Positions 11,020-47,540 of a DNA stretch of 64,000 nucleotides are shown here, piece after piece. The position numbers and the translations under genes were made by a program. The stretch comes from Loripinus fragilis. Its lineage: Eukaryota > Mollusca > Bivalvia > Lucinida > Lucinidae. The stretch is from NCBI GenBank assembly GCA_964019695.1, contig OZ026522.1, forward strand, positions 72,323,601 to 72,387,600, given 5' to 3'. How positions within the stretch are numbered: position 1 is the stretch's first letter; each line of letters starts with the position of its first letter. Below the pieces are notes generated by a model that made no database searches, was not told the DNA's origin, and saw nothing but the letters and a program-made list of their open reading frames with translations.

Positions 11020-11345
11020 ATACGGTGTGTTCCCACAGAAGGGATATATCTTTATGCATGATCTTGCGTCATGCCATCCATAACTCTTAAAGAAGTAGAA
11101 CATTCCTAGAATGTAATGGAATACCCGTTTTTAAATGGCCAGGGAATTCGCAAGAAATGAATTCCAAAGAGAATGTTTGGATACATGAAGAATGAATAAC
11201 CAACTACTGTGTTTAAAGGAAGAGATATGGAAGACAATATGTGAAGCGTGGTATAGTGTAGCACCTAACGCACTGGAAGCACTTAACAATTCAATGCCAA
11301 GGAGATTACAGATCTTATTAAGCAAAGGGAGGTGCAACGAATACT
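11020..11345 (+). pseudogene. Second transposase fragment, inverted and more decayed
   Basis: Reads VFPQKGYIFMHDLASCHP and then, across frame changes, blocks homologous to EEIWK..CEAWYSVAPN. It is a diverged copy of the same transposase C-terminus as 10462-10905 but in the opposite orientation. Confidence 0.7.
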
Positions 11346-11806
11346 GACTGTTATGATGTCTACAGGTGTACATGTATGTTGTTGCGTTTTCATTGGAAGG
11401 TATTTAAGTATGTTGTTGTGTTTGGAAGGTATTTAATTTTCATATACAAATGTTGTCTGATTAAACGTTGATATGATTTATAAAAATAAAATGGCATGAT
11501 AATTAAATTGCGTGTATGGTAAAACATTGTCCATTAATGTATAAAAATGTGAAAAAAACTTTTGAAATATTGCGTAGTGAAATAACTTTTTTAATGGACC
11601 TGTATATAACCAGTTGGTTCGGTAGTTCCACCTACTTTTTGAGTCAATCACTGTCTTTTTTTTTATTTTTGGGTATGTAACCCTAAGCAAGAACAAGATT
11701 AGAAACTATAACGGCCCTGTATCTATATATTTCATTACTGACTCTCACCATATGGAACATCGGTAAAATCTGAACATGCAAACGGCAGTGCTGTTATTTG
11801 ACCCTT

Positions 11807-13850
11807 CTCGCACCCCTAAATGTGAAAATGTAATAAGGCCCGGTAAATGTGAAAACTTTTAACGCTAAATGTAATAAGGCCCGTAAATGTGAAAACGTTT
11901 AACCGTAAACGTGTAAACAAATATACCTAGTTGCGACGGTAAATGTGAAATCCTTTTTATATTCAAGAAAATAGTGATTATCATAAGCAACTGCGAAGAC
12001 TGGCATATAAGGTACTTTTTCATCCATGCTTCAGCGGAGCATTAGCGTAGCACCCATTACGCAGGTTACGTACGTGCGTAATAAAAATAGTAACATTCAA
12101 GGGAGGTCACTTAATGCGATAAAAATGATTTTCCATTCTATAAGAAACTGCTCATTAAGGAAAGATTTTTTCTTTTGATCTTTTTGGATGTGTGCTTTCG
12201 CGTGATTTTTTTCGCTGGCAATTTCAGTAAAATCCTTACAAAGCGTTTGATATTGTTATGATTTTTCTGTGACCAGCTGAGTGCATAACATTTTTTCTTC
12301 ATTCAGTTTGTGATAGTCGCCAATTCCACACTGAAAAATGAACTTTAGAATCGTTTTTGGTATCTGCGGCGAATTTTGCAGATGCCCAAATTTTCACCAT
12401 ATGCCGACGTTAGACATATGCAATATGTATACATGTACAGTGCGTTATTTACGCACTGGATCATTGTTGTTACTTATGCTTCTTGTTTGTCCTGTGACAG
12501 ATGTGATCCTCGATTGTATCGATTCCTGATCGTTGCCGTCTTTCTTACATAAGTTGAGAGTTAACATATGTTTACGCAGCTTACATATTGGATAGGCACC
12601 GTCGCCGCGACGTATAGACCCGCGCAAATAAAAACGTGGCCGCTGCCGCGCTACCTGGCATATCGGGCCGCTACTACGTATTTTCCTAAAGGTCCTTAGA
12701 AAAAAACAGAGAGTGTCAAATACATGTATATAAACCTTGTAATAAGTCAGTCAGTTCACTTTATATTTACTGAATTCACATGCAAACGGAGATACCAAAG
12801 TATGAAACATACAAAACGGAATTTTACTTTTTAAAGCCTACCGCCTCCCCCCTGGGGTTGGATTGAGGTCAAAATTCAAGTTTTTTGGAATATGAACATG
12901 TTGCATAACAAATTAAAGAAGATACGCATGCTAGCAACATGGTAGCAAATGTTAACCCATAGATTCCCCCTGACCCTGGGGGTGGGGTCAATAGGTCAAA
13001 AGTCTACTTTTTCAGCACGGTCATGTTGCATATCAAATTAAAGGGAATGACAAATGCAGTAACCTGCAAGCAAATATTCTCTCCTTACATAGTGAAATTT
13101 CGCTTATTTCATGTTTTTGTATTAGCGAACAATAAATGAGACTTGGCGGACACCCAGTCTAATCTGCACGGACATGCAGACTGGTCTGCGATATTTGTTG
13201 TTCGCATGCAGCAAAGTCAGCCTGTTTGCTTCGCCGCCGATATGTTTTGTATCTTTTCTTTCTTTGTTTGCATGCAAACATGCTAGAAACGGAGCTAGCA
13301 ATACGAAATTTGTGAACACGAAATTAGTGATGGCATCAATACACTGGTCCTTCGCTCAACGACGTAGCCAGAACGTTGAAAAGTTATGGACATTAAAGGG
13401 AGACTACTGGATCAAGCAATGATTCTCTTCAATTGCATCCCTTTTCAAATGGGATGGTCTCTTAAAGGAAAGAATTTGCTCCCAGAGGGAGCGATTATTT
13501 TTCTTTTAGAGCAGTTTATTATAGTATGGCTAATCATTTTTATCGCTTAATGTGACCTCCCTTGAATGTAAGTATTTATATTACGCAAGTGCGTAACCTG
13601 CGTAATGGGTTCGAAACCAAAGAGGAGATAAAATCACCCTATATGCCAGTCTTCGCAATTTATAGTTGCTTATGATAATCACTGTTATATGTATATAAAA
13701 AAGGTTTCACATTTACCGTCGCAACTAGGTATATTTGTTTTCACGTTTACGGTTAAACGTTTTCACATTTACGGGACCTTATTACATTTAGCGTTAAAAG
13801 TTTTCACATTTACTGGGCCTTATTACATTTTCACATTTAGGGGTGCGACA
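11807..13850. mobile_element. 2.04-kb DNA element with ~370-bp terminal inverted repeats
   Basis: Left arm 11807-12185 and right arm about 13480-13850 are imperfect reverse complements. The tips carry short subrepeats of TAAATGTGAAAA and GTAATAAGGCCC. GACCCTT flanks both ends (11800-11806, 13851-13857), a likely 7-bp target duplication. The centre has no transposase; it holds a family B fragment (12480-12550) and two diverged copies of a CATGTTGCATA.CAAATTAAAG block (12895, 13023). Confidence 0.75.
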
Positions 13851-14339
13851 GACCCTTATGGGCAACCGTTGAGCAACGGGATATTCGTCGCTGATTAGCC
13901 AAGTTTATTACCATAGACGTTATTGCGATTTGTAGTTACACCCAACGGCTAATTAACTCACAATCTTTCTGAAGTTATGCAACTGATAATTCTAGTTACC
14001 ATGGCGTTTTTCATTTTTAAGAATGTCTTGTCGTCTTACCCCACCCGCCTCTCTGACACCACAAAGGAACAGATATATAAATAATTTTCCACTCAAAACC
14101 TTATCCAGGCATAGAAAAAATATTTTTTTTTACATAAGGCATTATTACATTAGGCGTTGAGGGTAACATCAAATGTATAATAACGCTGATGTAACCAACT
14201 CACAATCTTTCATGAGTCTTACATTACACATGAATGTACATTGTATATGATTTCCTTTACCATATAGCCTTTTTAGTACTAAAGAAAGTATTGTATTATT
14301 TCCCCACCCTGCCTAGGGAAAGACATACGAATACTTTTT

Positions 14340-15295
14340 ACCTGCGTCGCTTTAGCGAAAGCAGGTCTAGGAGTGGGTCCACTCCTAATCTGTAACTCCA
14401 AAAGTTTTCATTCATTTTTATTCAAACTTTGCCTAATGATTGTTCACATATTGAAGACGGGCACCTCCTATTTTATGCATGTTTCATATTTTTCTCATTT
14501 TTGAGGGGTGTTGAACTCATTTTTGAGGGGTGTTGAATTTAGACATTTTTCCACCCGCAATGTTTAGGGGGTGCATAGCTTGTGTAATCTGTAACTCCAA
14601 CAGTACTCATTCCTTTATATTCAAACTTTGCCTAATGATTGTTCACATATTGAAAATGTGCATCTTTTATTTTGTACATGTTTCATAAATTGTTTCTCAT
14701 TTTTGATGAGTGTTGAACTTAGACATTTTTCCATCCGCAATGCTTAGGGGGTGCCTAGCTTGTGTTATCTGTAACTCATACAGTATTCATTCCTTTATAT
14801 TCAAACTTTACACAATGATTGTTCACACATTGAAGATGTGCACCTTTTATTATGTGCACATTTCATTATTTTTTTCTAATTTTTGACGGGTGTTGAACTT
14901 AGACAATTTTTCAATCTGAAATGCTTAGGGGGTGCCTAGTTTGTGTTATCTGTAACTCCAACAGTATTCATTCCTTTATATTCAAACTTTGCCTAATGAT
15001 TGTTCACACATTGAGGATGTGCACCTTCTATTTTGTGAAATTGTTTCATTTTATTTCTCATTTTTGATGGGTGTTGAATATAGGCATTTTCCCCATCTGT
15101 CCGTCCGTCCGCAACATTTTAGGGGTGCCACGTTTGTGTAATCTGTTACTCCAAAGGTTTTCATTCCTTTTTAATCAAACTACGCCTAATGATTATTCAC
15201 ATTTTGAAGATGTGCACCTTCTTTATTGAGCAGGTTTCATAAATTTATTTATCATTTTTGACGGGTGTAAAAATTAGACATTAAAACGGCTTATT
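14340..15295. repeat. Tandem array, about 180-bp units, five copies
   Basis: The block CTGTAACTCCAAAAG recurs at 14390, 14589, 14769, 14950 and 15143. The array is headed by a palindrome (CCTGCGTCGC...GCAGG, 14341-14365). An internal 21-bp duplication in unit one (TTGAGGGGTGTTGAACTCA) explains its longer spacing. Confidence 0.8.
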
Positions 15296-16040
15296 TAATA
15301 AACATAGTTTAAATAGTTTATAACATTTAGCATTGTATTTCTTTGAGGTTGCCACAGACCATCTATTTCTGTCACGTTTTTATAATTTTACCTGTCAAAC
15401 TGTCTATCCCTTGATAAAATATCAGATGTGCAAGAAATAACACATGTACACTGATCTTTCAATATTCTAGCTAGTCTCTGTAGCTGAGTTGTAGACTGGT
15501 TCGAGTATTACCGTTGGTTGGAAACCTAAAGACATGTTTTCTTGCGTTGTGGTTCAATTCAAATTGTCCCCGTATTTAGTAGTTATATGACTACATATTT
15601 CCCTATCTCATATTACAATTTTTCGCATGCCGTCTCTACTATCATATTTTTCATCCACAACATGATGAAAACAACACTGTCATTTTACATAACACGGTAG
15701 ACCCTAACTAGACTGACATGAGTCTGCGATCTAGGCCCTAGCAGTAGACGAACCATAATTGATTAAAATTCTAATTCTGGTTATATCTTAGCAGGAAAAA
15801 ACAGAGATTCATGCGTGTCTGCTATGCTGAGCATATCGCCTGTTTGGTTGTGCCGCGAACGGGAGCTGTCATATTACATAAAACACAACATTCAATATCA
15901 TACGCTAGTTTTCTCTGGGATCACAGTCGCCATCAATAAAGGTTGTATTTTTAGAGTATTATTATAATATATGGCTGCATCCCATATTCTATAAAATTGG
16001 TTGATTTGCTTTTATTGTCTGTCTGATGTCTTGTTACTGT
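15296..16040. other. Non-coding, nothing recognised
   Basis: AT-rich; no exon or repeat partner identified. Confidence 0.45.
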
Positions 16041-16135
16041 TAATATTCTGTGCCTCTCCTCACGATACCGTGGGTTGTTCTGCAATACGTGATTGTTGTA
16101 TTTCCTGATCATACTCACTTACTTTTTTATGTCAT
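16041..16135 (+). repeat. Repeat family A, 3' fragment
   Basis: Matches the end of family A copies: TGCCTCTCCTCACGATACCG, GGGTTGTTCTGCAATACGTG and TTTCCTGATCATACTCACTT. Confidence 0.6.
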
Positions 16136-16457
16136 TTTGGTACTTATTGCATCGGCGAGCAGCGAAGGCTCAAGCTCGAGCGATCCTGTGCATCAACAAA
16201 ACATGGTTATATGCAATGAGGTAGACTCAGACCAAAATTTTGGTCTCAAGTCCCCACAATGTAGTTGAGCATGCAATTTTAAGTAGTGACTAACACCAAT
16301 GCGACAAGTACCAAAATCTTAAACGTTTTCGCATCTAATTAAGCTGTTCAAATGTGATTTTTTTTGTTTTATTTATTTTTAGGTAAAAAGTATGAAGAGT
16401 TTTAAACTATACCTGTAGATAATCAATTTGGCCAAATGCCTTTGATTTCGTATCCTC

Positions 16458-16848
16458 GGTAACACAGCCGTGACCCATTCCGTTACACTGGGGCTACCCA
16501 TGCTTAGCCCATTGCATTACAATTCAATAACCCAGACGTGATCCATTCCGTTACACTGCACATATGCATGCAGTGTAACGTAATGGGTCACGTCTGGGTT
16601 ACCGATGCAGTGTAACGTAATTGGTCACGTCTGGGTTACCGATGCAGTGTAACGTAATTGGTCACGTCTGGGTTACCGATGCAGTGTAACGGAATGGGCC
16701 ACGCCTGGGTTACCGATGCAGTGTAACGGAATGGGTCACGCCTGGGTAACAGATGCAGTGCAACAGAATGGTTACACTGCATATATGCAGTAAACGGAAG
16801 ACCCATTCTGCAGTGTAACGGAATGGGTCACGCCTGGGTTACCGAGGA
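16458..16848. repeat. 37-bp minisatellite bounded by inverted copies of its own unit
   Basis: Units beginning GCAGTGTAACGTAATGGGTC start at 16570, 16607, 16644, 16681, 16718 and 16755, all 37 bp apart. An inverted unit lies before (CGTGACCCATTCCGTTACAC near 16470 and again at 16540), and a further direct unit ends the array near 16846. Confidence 0.85.
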
Positions 16849-17107
16849 GGAGGATCTCGGTACTTATCGCATATGCTCATACACCTCTTATTAACGTCAA
16901 TGTTGAAGCGTGCAGCAACGATAGAGAGCTAAATTTAGATATGAACCTTCACCCAGATCCTTTTATCATGTATGCGAGCAGTAGCGGCTCTGGTGAGTCT
17001 GTGCATACGCTGCTGACTGATGAGATAAGAACCGAAATCTAGTGCTTTGGTCCATACTGCATAAAAGTCAGTCACAATCGTGTCGATATTGCTAATGCTA
17101 ATATCTT

Positions 17108-17290
17108 TGCACGCACTTGATGGGTTGTGCTACACTTTCCCAGAATTCTTTTGAACTGGACAAAGTAGAGGAGGAGAGGGATGGCTTTTGGGCATTTGTA
17201 TGGCGAGGTCGGAAAGTTGAACAACCCATGTTCACATTTCCGTCGAGCACAAATTGCAAACCTTTACATATTTTTTGTCTCAGACCATTA
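17108..17290. repeat. Dispersed direct repeat, copy 1
   Basis: Shares GATGGGTTG, CAGAATTCTT, CAAAGTAG, TGGCGAGG and GGAAAGTTGAACA.CCC blocks in the same order with 19196-19385. Confidence 0.6.
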
Positions 17291-17459
17291 CCTCTGCCTA
17301 TGGTGGATTTCTATATATACTACTTATACATGTATGAATCAGTAGATAGTTCCCATTTTTAAAATGCCATCACTTTTATTTTTGATATATATCTCTACAT
17401 TTCACCCAAGTTGCCTAATTCATTGTTTCAGGAGAAAATAAAGAATGTAGCTAATCAAA

Positions 17460-18410
17460 GAAAAACTAACGGAATTAATTTATCAAACTTTTAACAGAGA
17501 GGGCTCACTTTATTTGGCTTGTAAAGAAAAATGTGCCTTTTTACTTCTTAGCAACTTTAACAATATAAGTTGTGGTAATGTCAGAAAATGTGTGATGCTC
17601 TCCATGATCTTTTCGACAATATATTTATATGATTGGTTCGAAATTGTATAGACAAGTTGTTGGTATTCCAATGGGACCTAATTGTGCTCCTCTTGTTGCA
17701 GATTTGTTTTTGTTTTGTTATGATAGAGACTTCATGTTGTCTCTGTCAGGCAATAATCAAATTGATATTATTGAAGCTTTTAACTCCACCACCAGTTATT
17801 TGAATGACTTACTTAATATTGATAATCTTTATTTTGAACAAATGGTAGGTCAGATATATCCCTCTAAACTTCAGTTAAATAAGGCGAATTCTTCTGATAC
17901 TGAAGCCCCGGTGTGGACTTATCCATAACGAATGGCATAGTTTCATCTAAGATTTATGATAAACGGGATGATTTTAATTTTGAAACAATAAATTTACCAT
18001 TTCTTGATCCAGATGGTCCTCGCTCCCCTTCCTATCGTGTATATATATTTCGCAGCTGATTCGTTTTGCGAAATTGTGCTCTAAAATTGATGACTTCAAC
18101 AACAGAAACTTATTTTGGATTGCTCAATAATTAAAACATGGTTATGAATAGCATACAATTCGAAAAGCTTTTTCTAAAGTCTACAACAGACACTCGGGGT
18201 TAATTGCTAAATACAACTTTGGTTTAAAAACTTTTCTGCAACAGGGCCTATCAGAACTTGTATTTTATGGTGATTTAGTTTATAAATTCAAAAGAATTGT
18301 TGGAAATCCTTATTTTAGTGATAAATTCAAAAAGATAATCAAACGTTATAAAAAAAAGTTTGAAATATTTTGGATATCATGCGACAGTCTGCATGCTTGG
18401 TTGTAAACCA
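17460..18410 (+). pseudogene. Reverse transcriptase relic
   Basis: FGSKLYRQVVGIPMGPNCAP followed by LVADLFLFCYDRDFM is an unmistakable RT palm block. The catalytic box reads YLNDLL where a YxDD is needed. After that, LQLNKANSSDTEAPV and later fragments (IYDKRDDFNFE, FYGDLVYKFKRIVG) run on in shifting frames. It belongs to an RT family common in aquatic invertebrates; I cannot name the clade safely. It has many stops and is inactive. Confidence 0.75.
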
Positions 18411-18615
18411 AATCACAATATATAGCTATGGTTTCCTCTTTAATTGCGCGACGGTGGGTCAGGCCTCAGACTCAATGATGGCTCTGGCGTAAAGCTTTTA
18501 TCGGTGGGTGCGTGATGCATGTTCGTGGCTGGCCCACCGTGGTTCAACTTGAGTTTTTCTTTAGCACTGACTATCTGTTAGTCGTGATTCATTTTCTTTG
18601 TTTCATCATAGTGTG

Positions 18616-19036
18616 TTAATTTGATTAGATTGTTTCTCTATGATGATACATTGCAATAGGTTGGGAACCTCCATTTTTGTGCTTTAACAACAGCAGAATC
18701 TAGGGCGAAGATTCGGTACCAGTAAAATGCAGTTAAGCCTGCCAGTGACTTAGGCTGCTGTTCGTTCTAAGGCGGCAGTTCTTTTGTTGTTGATTCGTTG
18801 TTGATTGTTGCTCCCATTGTGGAGAGATTCTGTAATTGTTGCATGTTTTGCTGTACGTTACTTTGTGTCCTTTCTAGTTTTGCAATCATCTTGATGGGGA
18901 AGAGAGAGAGAGCTGGTTGCTTTGCTTTGATTGTCTTCCTGGTGTCTCGTGATTTTTGAGTGGCTCTTCTTCCCGGTGCCACGGTTTTGTCTGCAGTTTG
19001 TGATTGTGGTATTGCTGGTCATTCTCACTTACTTTT
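18616..19036 (+). repeat. Repeat family A, long copy
   Basis: Ordered blocks shared with 57118-57545 and 44607-44858: CAGAATCTAGGGCGAAGATT, GGTACCAGTAAAATGCA, TTGTTGTTGATTCGTTGTT, GGGGAAGAGAGAGAG, CTTCCTGGTGTCTCGTGATT and a CTCACTTACTTTTTT end. It has no ORF and looks like a non-autonomous element. Confidence 0.7.
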
Positions 19037-19195
19037 TTTTATATCTGCAACCAAACATAATATAACCATAGCCTTAACCTAACACATGCCATCATAACAG
19101 AAGTTAATTGCTGTTCATTACTTACTTACAAGCCCTTTGAACAGAATCCTCTGTGATGGAAACAGGGTGGGGAGGAGGAGGGACTCTTCAGCATA

Positions 19196-19385
19196 GGATT
19201 TCTTTGCACGCAGTGGATGGGTTGCATTTCGCTTGCCAAGAATTCTTATGAATGGGGGCAAAGTAGGGGAGAAGAGGGGGTAGCTCGTCGGCATTTCATG
19301 GCGAGGCTGGAAAGTTGAACATCCCCTATTCATATAAGCGTCGAGAACCAAAAGCAACCCATTTATTTATAATCTATGTCTCAAC
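19196..19385. repeat. Dispersed direct repeat, copy 2
   Basis: Diverged copy of 17108-17290 (GATGGGTTGCATTTC, AAGAATTCTTATGAA, ATGGCGAGGCTGGAAAGTTG). Confidence 0.6.
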
Positions 19386-19421
19386 CCAATACCAAAGCAA
19401 TGCCCATGTACGAAAACGTAT

Positions 19422-19555
19422 AGCAATACTTCAAAAATAGTATGGCTGTAAAGTGAGCAAAAATCTTGGCAGGAAAATCATCATTTTTCTGAAAAATAAT
19501 TTTCCTGCTAAGAATCTTCCTCACTTTACAGCCATACTATTGCTGTAGTGTTGCT
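19422..19555. repeat. Foldback element, 134 bp
   Basis: The arms AGTATGGCTGTAAAGTGAG and CTCACTTTACAGCCATACT are exact reverse complements inside a longer imperfect palindrome centred near 19490. Confidence 0.75.
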
Positions 19556-20087
19556 CCGGTGGAACAAGCTTTGATAGAAACTGATTTTTATTGAAAAGGG
19601 GAAAAAACTAAAAATATGCTGGAGCTATAGTGTTATGGTTCTTACGCACTTCATTTCCTATGCTGCTATTTATGCATGCCAGGATCCATGTCAGAGGTTG
19701 TGATTCTTTCGAGAAAATTGTCGAAGAAGCTTTTTTAAGTGAAAAGGGGGAATAACTTAAATATACGAAAGTTAGAGCTATGCTTCTTGTCCACTGCACT
19801 GTCACTTTGCTGTTCTGTTTACATTTGACGTTTTATGTCATCAGTAGCTATTATACTTTTTGAGAAAATTCCCGAACAAAGCTACGAGTGGACGGACGGA
19901 TGGGCAGAAAGACGCACGGACAACAACAAACCAGGAAAGGCAGATGGTATATATAGTAAATCATTTTGATGCTGTTGCATACTAGGGATGGGTACTGTCG
20001 TGCCAACCAAGAGTGACAGTGACGAAATATTTTGTTTAAAATTGTTAAGTAAAACATAAACTTGCAAACTCCACTTGAGCTAACGCG
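19556..20087. other. Non-coding; end of a probable tandem-array element
   Basis: GTGGACGGACGGATGGGCAG at about 19888 resembles the (GGAC)n terminator of the array elements, so this stretch is probably a decayed member. No gene seen. Confidence 0.35.
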
Positions 20088-20156
20088 AATCGAAAGATCA
20101 CTTGTGAATTAATCCTATCCTGCGGATAGGATTAATACATAAGTGAGCTATCGATT
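20088..20156. repeat. Short hairpin element
   Basis: AATTAATCCTATCC and GGATAGGATTAAT form a hairpin around TGC; the outer arms continue imperfectly to AATCGAAAG and CTATCGATT. Confidence 0.65.
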
Positions 20157-21343
20157 ATAAGTCCCTGATAACTTTGTAAACAAAACGTGACGTCGCTGTT
20201 ACTCTTGGCTGGCAGGATAGTAGATACTGTAGATTTAAAGAGACTAAGTCTGCAATTATGAATTTTTTCGAAAAATTTTCTTTTCTTTTTAAATCATTTG
20301 TAAAAGTAGAATTAAGTTATGTTTTCACAATAAATCTGTGCACTATAGCTGAAAACTGCATGGAAAAGTGAATTATCTTATAAAAACAGGTATATTTTCC
20401 CTTGTTGGTAATTATTTGCGTCCCTCCAATAATTATAAACAGTTAATTTTTAACATAAATGCTGTTGTTTTGATACTGATAATTTGTTAAGATTTACGAA
20501 ATTGGTAAAATGTATACCTGAATTTTAGCTTTTTTACTGTGTTCATGAAAAATAGAAACATTATTTCTAAAATTAAAATATCAAAAGTTACAGACAATGC
20601 AGCTTTAAGGACCGTTTGTCTACATATTAAATAGTATTACAGTAGTTTTATCTTTTACGAAAATATTCATGCATGTACATGTAACTATAGAATAAACCCC
20701 ACAGAAACCGATATGTCTGTTTAAACGTGCTTTATTGGGCTCTTTAGTATTTACTATCATGATCACCATTACACAGACACATATCTAAAATCGGCCGTTG
20801 GCTTGAAAAACGACTCTTCATATTATGTGATAAATTGACCCTGGCAAGGAAGCCTCAAAAGCCATCGAACCAACCGGTGATCAATATCTTTACAGGTCGT
20901 CTTGCCTGTTTGCTTATACATATACCCAAATCAAGGGTAGGAAACCGTCAGCTTTGATAAGGAAATCTTATGAGGCTCTCTTCGGCTCTATATATGAAGG
21001 CAGAAAAATCGCCTAAAACCGCCTGTAAGTTTTCCATTCATGTTTTCATGATGTAAAATAGCGGGAAAAGGAGAATGTTGTGTTCCGCTCTGGTTCTGGT
21101 CTTTTAACTTCTTATCTTTACCCACATGTCACGACAAAAAAGGATCCAGATTAAGCCGTACACAATTTGCAGTTCGCATCAGCTTAGATTGGAAGTCGAA
21201 AGACCAGAAAGAGCATTTCTTTCTTCCTTTTACGCTATTTTACACGATGAACACTTATGTTTCAGCCTCCATATACAGAACTGGCCGTTGCTTATGAATT
21301 TTCATACCCGTAAAAATAGGATGTACTGTCTCATTGTATAATA
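20157..21343. other. Upstream region of the transporter, no exon recognised
   Basis: This is where a promoter and a non-coding first exon would be expected. A TATA-like CTCTATATATGAAGG lies at 20986-21000 and a gtaagt at 21025, too close together to make a convincing exon. Confidence 0.35.
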
Positions 21344-21567
21344 TGAGCCACGGCATGAGATTTCCAACAATGTGGTATGTGCGACCAGCAAAGCCTCATA
21401 TCAGCCTGCGCATACGCGCAGTCTGATCAGAGCCTGTACTAGTCGCTTGAGTATTCTATGACTGAACACCATTTTGAGTTTCTGTGCTTAAAAGGAGGCT
21501 GCAGAGGTTCTTCCGAGTTTACACATGTCAAAATACCACATTGTTGGGAATCACATGCCACGGCTCA
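21344..21567 (-). mobile_element. MITE C copy 1, upstream of transporter exon 1
   Basis: The ends TGAGCCACGGCATGAGATTT and CACATGCCACGGCTCA are inverted repeats. The interior has GCGCATACGCGCAGTCTGATC. It is inverted relative to the other three copies and ends 17 bp before the presumed exon 1 acceptor. Confidence 0.8.
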
Positions 21568-21594
21568 TTTATCTTGTGTTTCAGTTAAGTCGTA

Positions 21595-46537
<24,943 letters not shown>

Positions 46538-46730
46538 TAATTTTAGAATATAAACATTTCTTTCTATATTGATGGAATCTTCAACCTAGTTTACTTACAA
46601 AGAATAGAGACTTAAAATTCGTTATTTATGGGTCAGCAATACGAGACCTGTTTCATGTTTATCTGAACAGATGTGAATTTCACTTTTTGCGGTTGCATAT
46701 AAATAAAACAAACACATTTTGCTTTCTCGG
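46538..46730 (+). promoter_or_regulatory. Transporter 3' UTR with candidate poly(A) signal
   Basis: The first AATAAA after the stop codon is at 46702-46707, 165 bp downstream. This makes a short 3' UTR plausible. Other A-rich hexamers occur further on, near 47.4-47.5 kb, so a longer UTR is not excluded. Not supported by transcript data. Confidence 0.4.
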
Positions 46731-47540
46731 GAATAACGAATGTGTCCCTGGTATGGCAAAATAGACTAAATGGCAATTTAAAGCAAAACCATAACACCGC
46801 AGTTCAAAATACACAGCCACTCCCCTTTAATTGATTTTAAGAGCTTTTTCGGGTGTATCTTTCATAAAAATGCGTATTTAAGTGTGCAATTTTCTTTCAA
46901 ATTTAGTGGAACATTCAGATTCAGTCTACTATTCAATTGAAAAACGGTTTCTGTGCGCATGTTTTTGCTTGACAACTGGGCTTAATAAGTTCTACCATAC
47001 AAGTGCCCAAATGTGTATTCTATGTATAAAATATGTCCTGGAAGAATTGTGAAAACCCAATTTTCCAAACTCACAGCCAACTCAAGTTCTTAGATATTTT
47101 AAGTATATATTGCCAAAAAAAAGATCACCAAATGTTTCATTTCTGAATTTTGCATACACTTTAGTTTTGTTGATGTTCAAGTTGCTTCCAAAAGTTAATA
47201 TCCAACTTAAATGCTTTGTTGTCTAACAGAATTCACTTTAATTATGTATGTACAATTTATAATATGTTCCAAGAGAAAAATTGCAACTCTTTAAGAGAAA
47301 TCGTTTGAGAAGGATTCTGATCATTTCCTTTAGACAGCATTTTAAACGCTTAAAATTTGTCTCGTCTTCAGAGGCTTCCCAAATCAGCAAATAAAGTTAA
47401 AAGCTAATTTCTTGTTGACTGCGTATTCCTAGAAACCAGACATTCCTATGTAAATAAATTAATACAAAATATAATGAAAAATAAATAAGTAACAACAATA
47501 TCAAATTTGATCAAACTATAAATGTGTCAGTGTGACACAG
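46731..47540. other. Downstream of the transporter, nothing recognised
   Basis: AT-rich, no gene or element identified. Confidence 0.4.

Larger units (their letters stand above)
10441..11602. mobile_element. Tc1/mariner relic, 1162 bp, palindromic, TA-flanked
   Basis: Inverted ends start CAGGTCCATTAAAAAA with about 36 bp matched, and TA lies on both sides. Inside are two transposase C-terminal fragments pointing in opposite directions instead of one gene. Confidence 0.8.

Noticed and set aside
20986..21030. TATA box plus gtaagt as transporter promoter and non-coding exon 1
   Set aside because: The donor would lie under 40 bp from the TATA, leaving an exon of a few bases at most; not supportable without transcript data.
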